This document shows positions 8,711-16,823 of a stretch of 64,000 bases of DNA, in pieces. How positions within the stretch are numbered: position 1 is the first letter of the stretch; each line of letters begins with the position of its first letter. A program made the translations under genes and the position numbers. The notes under the pieces are model-generated. The model saw only the letters and a program-made list of their open reading frames with translations, searched no databases and was not told where the DNA came from. Location: NCBI GenBank assembly GCA_037893245.1, contig JBAIAA010000102.1, positions 1,240,001-1,304,000 of the forward strand, read 5' to 3'. The DNA comes from Crossaster papposus. Its lineage: Eukaryota > Echinodermata > Asteroidea > Velatida > Solasteridae.

Positions 8711-9299
8711 CTTTTATTATAGGTATATAATTTTTGTTGATAACTAAATGTTTAGATGTTATCAAGACACCTACTAACGGCGACAACAACATTCCGTAGT
8801 TGTAATAAACTTCACAGAGTAGGCTGGCTATCGAGCTAGATATAACTGGATCTTCCTCTAGATCTTTGGTGAGTGCGTCTTCCGAGTCTACTCGTAGACT
8901 GACACCTAGGGGTTTGATCATAGGTAGACTCGCGCCTAAAACTCTAGAGTAAATCCCCAGCACGCAGTTACCCAAACTAGTAATCATTTCTTTACCCAGT
9001 CGAGCCTCGTAATGGTTGTACATTTTTTCTTGTTTGTTTGCGTCTAGGTTTTCTATATCCCCCTGACTAAATTCTTTACCTAAATACTTTTTAGAATCAC
9101 CAGCTGATACTACACCCAACAGCCTAGTTTTATGTTTTTCCGTTTGTGGCGCCGATGTGTTGAGGTCTAAAGTTTTTAAAGGCTCCATTTTTATAAGACG
9201 GTATAATTTATTTTTTAGAGAAAAATATTCGTAAGATAAAATACACAGGGTCGACGCTATAATAAATTTGAGCAAAAGATCGATCAGCAAAGCCGACAT
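8667..9299 (-). CDS. Conserved Maverick protein with hydrophobic N- and C-regions
   Basis: 210 aa, ATG at 9299. The first 37 residues form a hydrophobic segment; an alternative start at residue 38 (MEPLKTLDL) would match the family start I recall better. The core has a DIENLDANKQEKMYNHYEARLGKE-like helical region (about residues 80-103), ALTKDLEEDP, and a hydrophobic stretch (about 155-185, SLLCEVYYNYGMLLSPLVGVL). It ends acidic. Its last 44 bp overlap the next gene downstream. Function unknown; presence in the same block as other Maverick genes is the main clue. Confidence 0.65.
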   Translation of the reverse strand: MSALLIDLLLKFIIASTLCILSYEYFSLKNKLYRLIKMEPLKTLDLNTSAPQTEKHKTRLLGVVSAGDSKKYLGKEFSQGDIENLDANKQEKMYNHYEARLGKEMITSLGNCVLGIYSRVLGASLPMIKPLGVSLRVDSEDALTKDLEEDPVISSSIASLLCEVYYNYGMLLSPLVGVLITSKHLVINKNYIPIIKDESTREPKGTDGDD

Positions 9300-9317
9300 T
9301 TAAATAAACGAGAGATA

Positions 9318-9485
9318 AACTAGCTGTTCAACAAAACGCAACTAGCTGTTCAACAAAACGCAACTAGCTGTTCAACAAAACACAACTAGCTGTTCAACAA
9401 AACACAACTAGCTGTTCAACAAAACACAACTAGCTTACAACTAGCTGTTCAACAAAAACTCAACAAAACCTCAACTAGCTTACAA
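9318..9485 (+). repeat. 22-bp tandem repeat inside the Maverick
   Basis: Five consecutive copies of AACTAGCTGTTCAACAAAAC plus two variable bases, then degenerate shortened units (AACTAGCTTAC, ACTCAACAAAACCTC). The array fills the gap between the gene starting at 9299 and the end of the ATPase, and its last unit supplies the ATPase stop region. There are no unique spacers. Confidence 0.95.
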
Positions 9486-10108
9486 CAAATTCCATTTAGC
9501 CGGAGGATCCGTATGTAAAATCAATTTACTATAGGGAGTGTCTTTGAGATATTGTTTTATGTCTTGTCTTTTATTATCCGGCACCACATCATTTTCGTCT
9601 AGGCAATTATCAAAACTTTTTTTGTCTTTGCAATAAAAAATAGCGACCCATTGAGTCTGTTCGCGATAATCTTTTAAAACGCTGTTATATTTTTGAGTCA
9701 ATAACCAACAGCTGTGGTTATCGTGTCTACCGCTAAATGCTAATTTAGATAACATGCACACACTACTACCGCCTTTAGAACCCTTTCGATATTTTATCGC
9801 TTGATAAGCGCTGCAGTCGTCGATTAAAAACAAAGTGTGCAATCCTTTAAATTTCGTTCTGTAAAAGTTTATGGCTTCGTTCATGTCCATATTTTCGGCG
9901 TCGGGGTCACATGCGTAAACGTTGGGGTCGTTAAAAAACCAAGGTCTCTCGTGATACGTTTTGTTGTTTGACAGAGTCGGACATATATGACCACCAAGTA
10001 TTCAAATTTGTTGGCGTATTCGTTTTCTAGCAAGTCTAACGCAAACTTTGTTTTGCCAGAGTTTGTCCTTCCACATATTAAAGCGCAGTGCGGCGTCAAC
10101 TTACTCAT
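9480..10108 (-). pseudogene. ATP: FtsK/HerA-type genome-packaging ATPase, frameshifted
   Basis: Packages DNA into capsids in Maverick-type viruses. The ATG at 10108 opens a frame with Walker A GRTNSGKT (residues 13-20). The frame is lost about 40 residues later inside an ACATATATGA run (about 9981-9990), where two extra bases fit a slippage of an AT dinucleotide. The remainder continues in the other frame, with Walker B HTLFLIDD, the SGRHDNHSCWLLTQ motif typical of this ATPase family, and an end at 9480. Otherwise the protein looks complete (about 208 residues). It lies directly downstream of the capsid-like gene, the usual arrangement. Confidence 0.85.
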
Positions 10109-10131
10109 TTTATATAGTGTCTTTTTTATTT

Positions 10132-11400
10132 TTAAAAGTTGACGCTGCTCAAGCGGCCTCCTTCGATGTTAAGTTGCGCGTCCATAACCAAAAAGACATA
10201 ACACTTTAGAGCGCCCGCGGTTTGAGCTTCGCGTTCCATCAATATAGAGATTCCTCCGCTTATATCACCGATTTGTTTACCCGATCCGTGATTTTTGTTG
10301 TCATCCGTCGATCTCATATCTAACCAAAGTCCGTATCTTCTCAAAAAATAATCACCGATATCCATCTCCGTCAACCCTAAATCTTTACATATACCAGCCC
10401 CTAGCTCGGTGGATGAGTCTCCAAAGAACTTGTTGATTTCTCCCCAGTGTTGATAGCTTTTGAGACCCGAACTGTAGAGTTGATTAGGTTTTCCTTCTAT
10501 CGTCACGCTAACTTTGTCTATCTTTGGGTTATAAAATAGTTCGGGGGTTTTCGTAGTCGGGTCTTTAAACAAAAACAATATACCCTTGAGACTTTTAACC
10601 GCCACGTTTAAATTAAAGTTCCAAACGGTGTCCGAATTATTGATAGATCTTACTTCGTGTCTCTGAATCCTATCGAACAAAAACTCCGTCTTGCCGAGAC
10701 ATTTTTGAGCTAAGATTTGAGCTAAATGTTTGTTGGAAACGATCTCATATTCTAACTCCAAGTTAGAGATGCGATAACTCGCTTCGGAGTCGGTAGAATT
10801 TACGACTTTGACGTAATCGTTAAAAGTAAGTTCGTAAGACAGTTGGTCGTTCAGAGCGGATGGATAAAACGGTTGATGATCCGTGAGCATTTCAAAATCT
10901 AGAGGTATACAAAATCTGTTTCCAAAGGCATCCGCTGTTGCTTTGTCTTTTCCAGAGTTGCCACCGGCAACCGCGTTGCCGGTGCCCACACGCAGGCTCG
11001 ATATGTTGGAAATCTCGTTTCCAGCGTAGTGATCTCTGATACCTTTGGGTAACCAAAGATCTTTAAAAATGTTATAAACGTCGGCGTCGGTTAAGTTTAC
11101 GATCTCCCGGCCACCGATACATATTCTTATTTGTTTTACGAGATTTCGTCCTAGATTTTTAAACAGACTTCGATCGGCATCGTCGTCCGAGGTTAGATCA
11201 ATATTAAAAGCTAGTTTCGCTGAGCCGGGGACGATCACGTCGTCGGAGCTCAACGACGGAAACTTGACTATTAATTTGTCGTTCGCGTCGATCGTGCTAG
11301 GATTGTGAGTTACGACAACAGTCTGGCGGTTGCCTTTTATACCCCGAGGATTTTTAAGGAGTCTGTGTGGATTCAGTTTGTTTCCATAAGTCGCGTTCAT
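10132..11400 (-). CDS. Putative major capsid protein (double jelly-roll type)
   Basis: 422 aa, intact, ATG at 11400. Largely beta-strand-like, without membrane segments or low-complexity tracts. Conserved-looking blocks are VKQIRICIGGREI (88-100), NIFKDLW (110-116), DKVSVTIEGKPNQLYSSG (295-312) and WLDMRSTDDNKNHGSGKQI (359-377). I recall a family with the IEGxPNQxYSxG and DDNxxHGxGK blocks in invertebrate Mavericks. Capsid assignment rests on that, on size and on position next to the ATPase and penton-like genes. At 422 aa it is shorter than many Maverick hexon-type proteins, so a structure prediction would be needed for proof. Confidence 0.6.
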   Translation of the reverse strand: MNATYGNKLNPHRLLKNPRGIKGNRQTVVVTHNPSTIDANDKLIVKFPSLSSDDVIVPGSAKLAFNIDLTSDDDADRSLFKNLGRNLVKQIRICIGGREIVNLTDADVYNIFKDLWLPKGIRDHYAGNEISNISSLRVGTGNAVAGGNSGKDKATADAFGNRFCIPLDFEMLTDHQPFYPSALNDQLSYELTFNDYVKVVNSTDSEASYRISNLELEYEIVSNKHLAQILAQKCLGKTEFLFDRIQRHEVRSINNSDTVWNFNLNVAVKSLKGILFLFKDPTTKTPELFYNPKIDKVSVTIEGKPNQLYSSGLKSYQHWGEINKFFGDSSTELGAGICKDLGLTEMDIGDYFLRRYGLWLDMRSTDDNKNHGSGKQIGDISGGISILMEREAQTAGALKCYVFLVMDAQLNIEGGRLSSVNF

Positions 11401-11437
11401 TTTTATATTAACTTTTTTTTTTTTAAACTTTTTTTAA
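11401..11437. promoter_or_regulatory. Minimal divergent intergenic region between capsid genes
   Basis: 37 bp of almost pure A/T (long T runs) separate the capsid-like start at 11400 on the minus strand from the penton-like start at 11438 on the plus strand. Co-expression from one bidirectional promoter is inferred. A similar TTTTTTAAATG context precedes the second penton-like gene at 12159. Confidence 0.4.
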
Positions 11438-12146
11438 ATGCAGTCGCACACTTTTGTCATGACCAAAAAAAGAGCAGACTTTTGAGCTACCTCAACCTAT
11501 AGATAACGTCGAGGGCAACCGTCGCATTAAGTTAAGCAGCGTCATTTTAGACTTGGGTTTTTATAACGTCGAAAAAGTAGAAGAGATGTCATATGCTATA
11601 TTTGGTCGGAGTAGTTCTAAAGAAAGTGTGGTCGATATCATGCCTGGTAGATGGAATCTTTATTCTTTTATAGATCGTTTTAAAGACATTGTTTCTATAG
11701 ACATAACCCATATAAACGATAAAATATTTCATTTAAATTTAGCGACTTCAGATGGTTTGGTAAATATAAAACTAACGAGTAATCTATCTAAACTGTTAGG
11801 TTTACCCCGAGGTTGGCTCTATGGTGATAGTGGTTTAACTGAATATTATTTTGGAAAATTTAACCTAAATCTTTACAGCGCGGTCTTTTTACAGTGCGAA
11901 GAACTGTCTACGCATTCAAATTTTGTTAACGGAAAACAAACTAATCTTTTAGAGAGTATACCCGTGCACGGTGATGCCGCTCGTTCAAACAATCCCCAAG
12001 ATCCAATTTACGTCAAATACGAAAATACTCCAAAAGAGTTAGTAGTCGATAAAATAAACAGCCTCACGTTTTCGTTAAAAAACGGTCTTGGCGAGGTGTT
12101 AGATAATAGAGGTAAAGATATAATTTTAAACATAAAAATATTTTAG
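11438..12146 (+). pseudogene. Penton-like minor capsid gene, copy 1 (early frameshift)
   Basis: The ATG at 11438 begins MQSHTFVMT, as in copy 2, but a run of seven A's near 11464-11470 adds one base relative to copy 2 and the frame stops at 11486. The correct frame then runs open to 12146 for about 220 residues. It shows PIDNVEGNRRIKLSSVILDLG, a WNLYSFIDRF segment, KLLGLPRGWLYG and a strand-rich C-terminal half ending DIILNIKIF. Such layout fits single jelly-roll minor capsid (penton) proteins of Mavericks; this is inference from pattern and position. Copy 2 follows after 12 bp. Confidence 0.6.
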
Positions 12147-12158
12147 TTACTTTTTTAA

Positions 12159-12564
12159 ATGCAGTCTCACACGTTCGTTATGACTCCAAACGAGCAGACC
12201 TTTAAACTATCGCGACCTATAGATAACGTCGGGGGTGACCGTCGCATTAAGTTAAACAACTTTGTGTTAGACTTGGGTTTTTATAACCTCGAAAAAAGAG
12301 GGTGGATAATGTGGGAGAGTTTTACGGGTGATACAAATGATCCGACGTCAGATCAAATTGTCGATCGTCAAAGATTTGAATTTGCTCCAGACAGGTGGAC
12401 TTTTTATTCTTTTAAACATTTTTTGAGACATATCCCTCAAATATTGACCATAGAGTTAATTTCTGATAAACTATTTTATATATCTACTCGCATTAAAAAA
12501 CGGTCTTGGCGAGGTGTTAGATAACAGAGGTAAAGAGATAATTTTTAACGTAGAAATATTTTAG
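12159..12564 (+). pseudogene. Penton-like minor capsid gene, copy 2 (internal deletion)
   Basis: The ATG at 12159 gives a clean N-terminus parallel to copy 1 (MQSHTFVMTPNEQTFKLSRPIDNV). The frame reads to FYISTRIKK and then stops at 12524. In the shifted frame the next 70 bp match the last 24 codons of copy 1 (LKNGLGEVLDNRGK-type) and stop at 12562-12564. The middle part, about 90 residues in copy 1, has been deleted. Together the two genes are a tandem duplication with different lesions. Confidence 0.65.
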
Positions 12565-12579
12565 TTTTGTCTTAATAAA

Positions 12580-13185
12580 ATGACGACTAGTATTTATCCC
12601 GATCTAAAAAACGACGAAACGAGGGTGTTTAGATTGCAAAAGATCGAAGAAGTTCAAAAAGATATATTAACACAACGAGAACAGCGAAGCGCGTTGTGTA
12701 AAAAATATGGCAAGTTAATTACGACACTTTCTACAACAGAAACCCTAGCTGAGGTGAGTGGTGTGATTTGTGGGAGTTTGGGAATCGTGGCTATAAGCGG
12801 CGTCATTACGTCACCCGTTGGTATAGCGTTAGAGGGAGTAGCCGTGGGTTTTAGTTGTACCGCGTTTGTATTAAAATATTTTAGCAAACGATTTAGACGT
12901 AAAGTTAAAAAACACGACGAGATTAGAGTCTTGGCTGAGGCTAAACTTAACAGCGTAAGAGATCTTATTTCTCAAGCTATAGAGGACGGTGATATATCCC
13001 ACGAAGAGTACGCTTTGGTGTTGAAGGAATTGAGGCAATTTAACGATATGAAAGAGGCTATTAGGTCCAACAGCTTGCTGTCGGAAAAGAAAGGTGAGAG
13101 CGATATGGAATCCGAGATAAAAAGACGCGTAGAAGAGTTGGTGACGAAGGAAAAAAACGGTCTTCTCGCAAAACTTACAGCTTAA
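12580..13185 (+). CDS. Maverick membrane-hairpin protein
   Basis: 201 aa, ATG at 12580, 15 bp after the penton-like copy 2. An N-terminal helical region (15-50), a long hydrophobic glycine-rich hairpin (about 55-99, SGVICGSLGIVAISGVITSPVG), and a basic cluster KRFRRKVKKHDEIRVLAEAKLN (103-124). A helical C-terminal half contains DGDISHEEYALVLKE. I recall the KKHDEIRVLAExKLN block as a conserved feature of a recurrent Maverick family. Function unknown; membrane association is likely. Confidence 0.7.
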   Translation: MTTSIYPDLKNDETRVFRLQKIEEVQKDILTQREQRSALCKKYGKLITTLSTTETLAEVSGVICGSLGIVAISGVITSPVGIALEGVAVGFSCTAFVLKYFSKRFRRKVKKHDEIRVLAEAKLNSVRDLISQAIEDGDISHEEYALVLKELRQFNDMKEAIRSNSLLSEKKGESDMESEIKRRVEELVTKEKNGLLAKLTA

Positions 13186-13873
13186 CGATAACTAAAAATT
13201 ATTTCGATCAACCCCCTCCTCCTTATATGGCAACACCGTCGGCGCCGCCTTTATAAAAAATACGACACGAAAAACCTTTTGTCACACGATGCGTAAACAA
13301 CCTTTGTGCTCGAGCGATGTGTCATCCTTTGTGTCCGCGACTCTAGTGCGTGGGAAGTTGTTTTTACTTTTGTCACACGATGCGTAAACAACCTTTGTGC
13401 TCGAGCGATGTGTCCGCGACTCTAGTGCGTGGGAAGTTGTTTTTACTAACATCTCGTGATCGAGTGCGTGGGTAGGAAAATTACTGACCTTGTATAGTGG
13501 TATAAATATACCGAGGCATGAGTTGCAAAATCATTTCTACACATAATTTTACAGCGTGAGCGTGTATGATAGCTCGTCTCTCACTACCAGAAAAACTAAA
13601 AGGTGAGAATATAAATTCTTCTAATGTTGTTTACGATCGTAGCTCAAAATAATAATTGCTATGATATTAAAACTCTACTCACACTAACAATTTATCACAG
13701 ATCGTCTCACTGCCATCTCTCCTCTATCACAGACGTTAGAAGAACAACTGGCGGATTATATTTGAAAGGTGAGAATATAAATGTTTAAATATGTATTCTT
13801 CTAATGTTGTTTACGATCGTAGCTCAAAAGAATAATTGCTATCTATTATTTTATTTTATTTTGCTTTAGTATC
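13186..13873. repeat. Repeat-rich intergenic region of the Maverick
   Basis: No gene seen. Two direct repeats of about 75-90 bp begin GTCACACGATGCG (13281-13371 and 13372-13447); the first carries a 15-bp extra piece. A different pair begins AAAGGTGAGAATATAAAT and contains TTCTTCTAATGTTGTTTACG (13599-13660 and 13765-13842). A TATAAATATACC-like box lies near 13501. The second pair looks like a duplicated leader of the downstream gene, each with a GGTGAG donor-like motif. Confidence 0.75.
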
Positions 13874-14656
13874 ATGACGTTTCCAAGGCAAGTCCTCAAA
13901 CTGACTTATATGAGGGAAGACGTCGATGAAGCCAATCGTCTCATCGACTCAAGCGACGAGTGGGTGACGCAACAGTTGAACCAATATCGCCAACTCGTCG
14001 CTGAGGCAAAAAGACTTATCATCGACGGTCGACATAAAGAAGCCTTGGAAGCCCTGAACAACGCACCAAATGTAAATAATCCGCCACCACTCCCAACTTT
14101 AGAAGCCCAAGAAAATGAAGTAGAAGTAGTAGAACAGCCCCAAATAAAGAAAAATGCCCCGACTCCCGACGAAATGTACAACAAACTAAAAAATAGTTAT
14201 AATATTGAACAACAACGGAGTAATTTGGGAGATATTCCTGAAGTGGGTAACGAAAATTATAGTTTAAAACGTTTAGAAGAATGCATAAAAGAATGCAACC
14301 AAATTCATAAAAAGGGAGAAAATAGGAGTTTGTTTAACGCAGCAAAATTTGGGAATTGGCTAGAAGTTTCGTTTCAAAAATGTCAACGAGAAAAACGAGA
14401 GGGTAAGGTGTTTTTATCAAATTTTGATACGTGGTTAAAACAAAATTGCGGCTTACAAAAAGAGTGGGCAAAAATATTGAGGGAATTTTATAAACTGGTA
14501 AAGGAATATCCCAAATTACTCCGTTGTCGCTTACCATTACATTTTTTCAGAAAAAATAAGAAGTTTATAAAGACATATTTTAGTATCATCCAAACAGTAG
14601 GAAATAGATGGAAGCACCCCAACCAGTGTAATTGCAATCAATGTGGCCCTCTGTAA
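13874..14656 (+). CDS. Accessory protein near the right end of the Maverick
   Basis: 260 aa, ATG at 13874. An N-terminal helical region (11-62), a proline/acid-rich linker (66-100), a middle lysine-rich region, and a C-terminal domain (about 145-235). That domain has the pattern KFGNWLEVSFQK ... FDTWLKQNCGLQKEWAK ... EFYKLVKEYPKLL ... PLHFFRKNK, followed by a cysteine cluster CNCNQC (251-256). The W-x(n)-C-x(n)-Y/F-x2-L helical pattern resembles a small domain I associate with invertebrate Maverick accessory proteins, perhaps DNA-binding. No known enzyme motif. Its stop codon lies within the first unit of the downstream 68-bp repeat. Confidence 0.65.
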   Translation: MTFPRQVLKLTYMREDVDEANRLIDSSDEWVTQQLNQYRQLVAEAKRLIIDGRHKEALEALNNAPNVNNPPPLPTLEAQENEVEVVEQPQIKKNAPTPDEMYNKLKNSYNIEQQRSNLGDIPEVGNENYSLKRLEECIKECNQIHKKGENRSLFNAAKFGNWLEVSFQKCQREKREGKVFLSNFDTWLKQNCGLQKEWAKILREFYKLVKEYPKLLRCRLPLHFFRKNKKFIKTYFSIIQTVGNRWKHPNQCNCNQCGPL

Positions 14657-14902
14657 TTTAGAAATGACGTCATTTTGATAAAGCTATAAATAGCCCAAAA
14701 GGCTACACGTGTAGAAATGATGTCATTTTGATAAAGCTATAAATAGTCCAAAAGGCTACACGTGTAGCCCTCTGTAATTTAGAAATGACGTCATTTTGAT
14801 AAAGCTATAAATAGCCCAAAAGGCTACATGTGTAGCCCTCTGTAATTTAGAAATGACGTCATTTTGATAAAGCTATAAATAGCCCAAAAGGCTACACGTG
14901 TC
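14646..14902 (+). repeat. Four tandem 54-68-bp units with TGACGTCA and TATA-like motifs
   Basis: Each unit reads CCCTCTGTAATTTAG, AAATGACGTCATTTT, GATAAAGCTATAAATAGCCC, AAAAGGCTACACGTGTAG. The second unit is shortened and has TGATGTCA. TGACGTCA is the palindromic CREB/ATF site, CACGTG an E-box and CTATAAATAG a strong TATA box. The array begins in the end of the accessory gene. Confidence 0.85.
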
Positions 14903-14923
14903 TGCTTTTGGGCTATTTATAGC
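14872..14923. repeat. 19-bp perfect inverted repeat at the end of the array
   Basis: GCTATAAATAGCCCAAAAG (14872-14890) pairs perfectly with 14905-14923 across a 14-bp loop. The right arm is an inverted copy of part of the 68-bp unit, so TATA boxes point both ways. Confidence 0.9.
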
Positions 14924-14932
14924 ACCCTCACA

Positions 14933-15180
14933 GAGGGACTCTAGAAGTTAATTTTAGTTATAAAAAACTGTGATCAATGAGAATAAAATGAAATAAAATA
15001 GCGCCCTCTGTTGAGGGACTCTAGAAGTTAATTTTAGTTATCAATGAGAATAAAATAAAATAAAATAGCGCCCTCTGTTGAGGGACTCTAGAAGTTAATT
15101 TTAGTTTTAAAAAACTGTGATCAATGAGAATAAAATAAAATAAAATAGCGCCCTCTGTTGAGGGCGCTTTTAAAAAAAAT
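14933..15180 (+). repeat. Three tandem 65-80-bp units ending in a GC hairpin
   Basis: Units begin GAGGGACTCTAGAAGTTAA at 14933, 15013 and 15080 and end AGCGCCCTCTGTT; the middle one lacks about 14 bp. The last unit runs into a perfect 9-bp hairpin AGCGCCCTC-TGTT-GAGGGCGCT followed by TTTT (15147-15172). This is terminator-like in form. The GCGCCCTCT block also occurs at both termini. Confidence 0.85.
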
Positions 15181-15199
15181 TAATTTTAGAGTTTGTCAT

Positions 15200-15323
15200 T
15201 TATTGTTTTTTAATTTAACCCATAGAGGGCGCTGTTTTTAGAGTTTTATTTGTGAGTTTTTCTTTGTTAGACCAAATTGAGTTTTTGAAGATTTGGTTTA
15301 CATACGGCACGTTCCCTACTACT
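15200..15323 (-). repeat. Right terminal inverted repeat
   Basis: Read on the minus strand from 15323 this repeats the left terminus for 50 bp (15323-15274). It then matches the segment following the left tandem array (GGTCTAACAAAGAAAAACTCAC) and ends near an AGCGCCCTCTATG block at about 15223-15235. It carries a single copy of the 25-bp unit. Confidence 0.9.
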
Positions 15324-16823
15324 CCCTGTATCAACCCTCCTTTATCTGTATCCACCCTCTTTCATCTGTATACACCCTCCTTCATCTGTATCCACCCTCC
15401 TTTATCTGTATCCACCCTCCTTTATCTGTATCCACCCTCTTTTATCTGTATCCACCCTCCTTCATCTGTATCCACCCTCCTTTATCTGTATCCACCCTCT
15501 TTTATCTGTATCCACCCTCCTTCATCTGTATCCACCCTCCTTCATCTGTATCCACCCTCCTTCATCTGTTGTATCCACCCTCCTTCATCTGTTGTATCCA
15601 CCCTCCTTCATCATCTGTATCCACCCTCCTTCATCTGTATCCACCCTCCTTCATCTGTATCCACCCTCCCTTATCTGTATCCACCCTCCTTTATCTGTAT
15701 CCACCCTCTTTTATCTGTATCCACCCTCCTTTATCTGTATCCACCCTCCTTTATCTGTATCCACCCTCCTTTATCTGTATCCACCCTCCTTTATCTGTAT
15801 CCACCCTCCTTCAATTTGTATCCACCCTCCTTTATATGTATTCACCCTCCTTTATCTGTATCCACCCTCCTTTATCTGTATCCACCCTCCTTCATCTGTA
15901 TCCACCCTCCTTCATCTGTATCCACCCTCCTTTATCTGTATCCGCCCTCCTTTATCTGTATCCGCCCTCCTGTATCTGTATCCGCCCTCCTGTATCTGTA
16001 TCCGCCCTCCTGTATCTGTATCCGCCCTCCTGTATCTGTATCCGCCCTCCTTTATCTGTATCTGCCCTCCTTTTTCTGTATCCACCATGCTTATCTGTAT
16101 TCACCCTCCTTTATCTGTATCCACCCTCTATCTGTATCCACCCTCCTTTATCTGTATCCACCCTCCTTTATCTGTATCCACCCTCCTTTATCTGTATCCA
16201 CCCTCCTGTATCTGTATCCACCCTCCTTTATCATTATCCACCCTCCTGTATCTGTATCCACCCTCCTGTATCTGTATCCACCCTCCTTTATCTGTATCCA
16301 CCCTCCTTTATCATTATCCACCCTCCTCTATCATTATCCACCCTCCTTTATCTGTATCCACCCTCCTTTATCTGTATCCACCCTCCTGTATCTGTATCCA
16401 CCCTCCTGTATCTGTATCCACCCTCCTTTATCATTATCCACCCTCCTTTATCATTATCCGCCCTCCTTTATCATTATCCGCCCTCCTTTATCATTATCCG
16501 CCCTCCTTTATCATTATCCGCCCTCCTTTATCATTATCCGCCCTCCTGTATCTGTATCCGCCCTCAATTATCTGTATACGCCCTCCTTTATCTGTATTCG
16601 CCCTCCTTTATCTGTATCCGCCCTCCTTTATCTGTATCCGCCCTCTTTTATCTGTATCCACCCTCCTTTATCTGTATCCACCCTCCTTTATCTGTATCCA
16701 CCCTCTTTTATCTGTATCCACCCTCTTTTATCTGTATCCACCCTCCTTTATCTGTATCCACCCTCCTTTATCTGTATCCACCCTCCTGTATCTGTATCCA
16801 CCCTCCTTTATCTGTATCCACGT
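15324..16823 (+). repeat. 20-bp minisatellite, about 75 copies, host gene A intron
   Basis: Consensus CCCTCCTTTATCTGTATCCA with variants (TTCATC, TGTATC, TTTATCATTATCC, CCGCC). It starts at the right Maverick junction: the element inserted at the first unit. Higher-order variant blocks are visible, for example runs of CCGCCCTCCTGTATCTGTAT near 15960-16050 and TTTATCATTATCCG near 16430-16530. The plus strand lacks stop codons in all three frames, giving spurious long open frames. Confidence 0.97.

Larger units (their letters stand above)
461..15323. mobile_element. Maverick/Polinton (adintovirus-like) integrated element
   Basis: A 14,863-bp element. Its termini are perfect inverted copies over 50 bp (461-510 and 15274-15323), beginning AG and ending CT. 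The direct target duplication is CCCTG (456-460 and 15324-15328). The uninterrupted site is preserved at 18881-18890 in the duplicated intron. Content is diagnostic: protein-primed family B DNA polymerase, retroviral-type integrase, FtsK/HerA-type packaging ATPase and capsid-like proteins. Known Polintons are 15-20 kb, start with AG and usually make 6-bp duplications. Here 5 bp is exact, and 6 bp would need one mismatch. Lesions in polymerase, ATPase, both penton-like genes and one small membrane gene make autonomous activity unlikely. Confidence 0.95.

Noticed and set aside
9318-9485. CRISPR-like array
   Set aside because: Units are contiguous 22-bp tandem repeats without unique spacers, in an animal genome.
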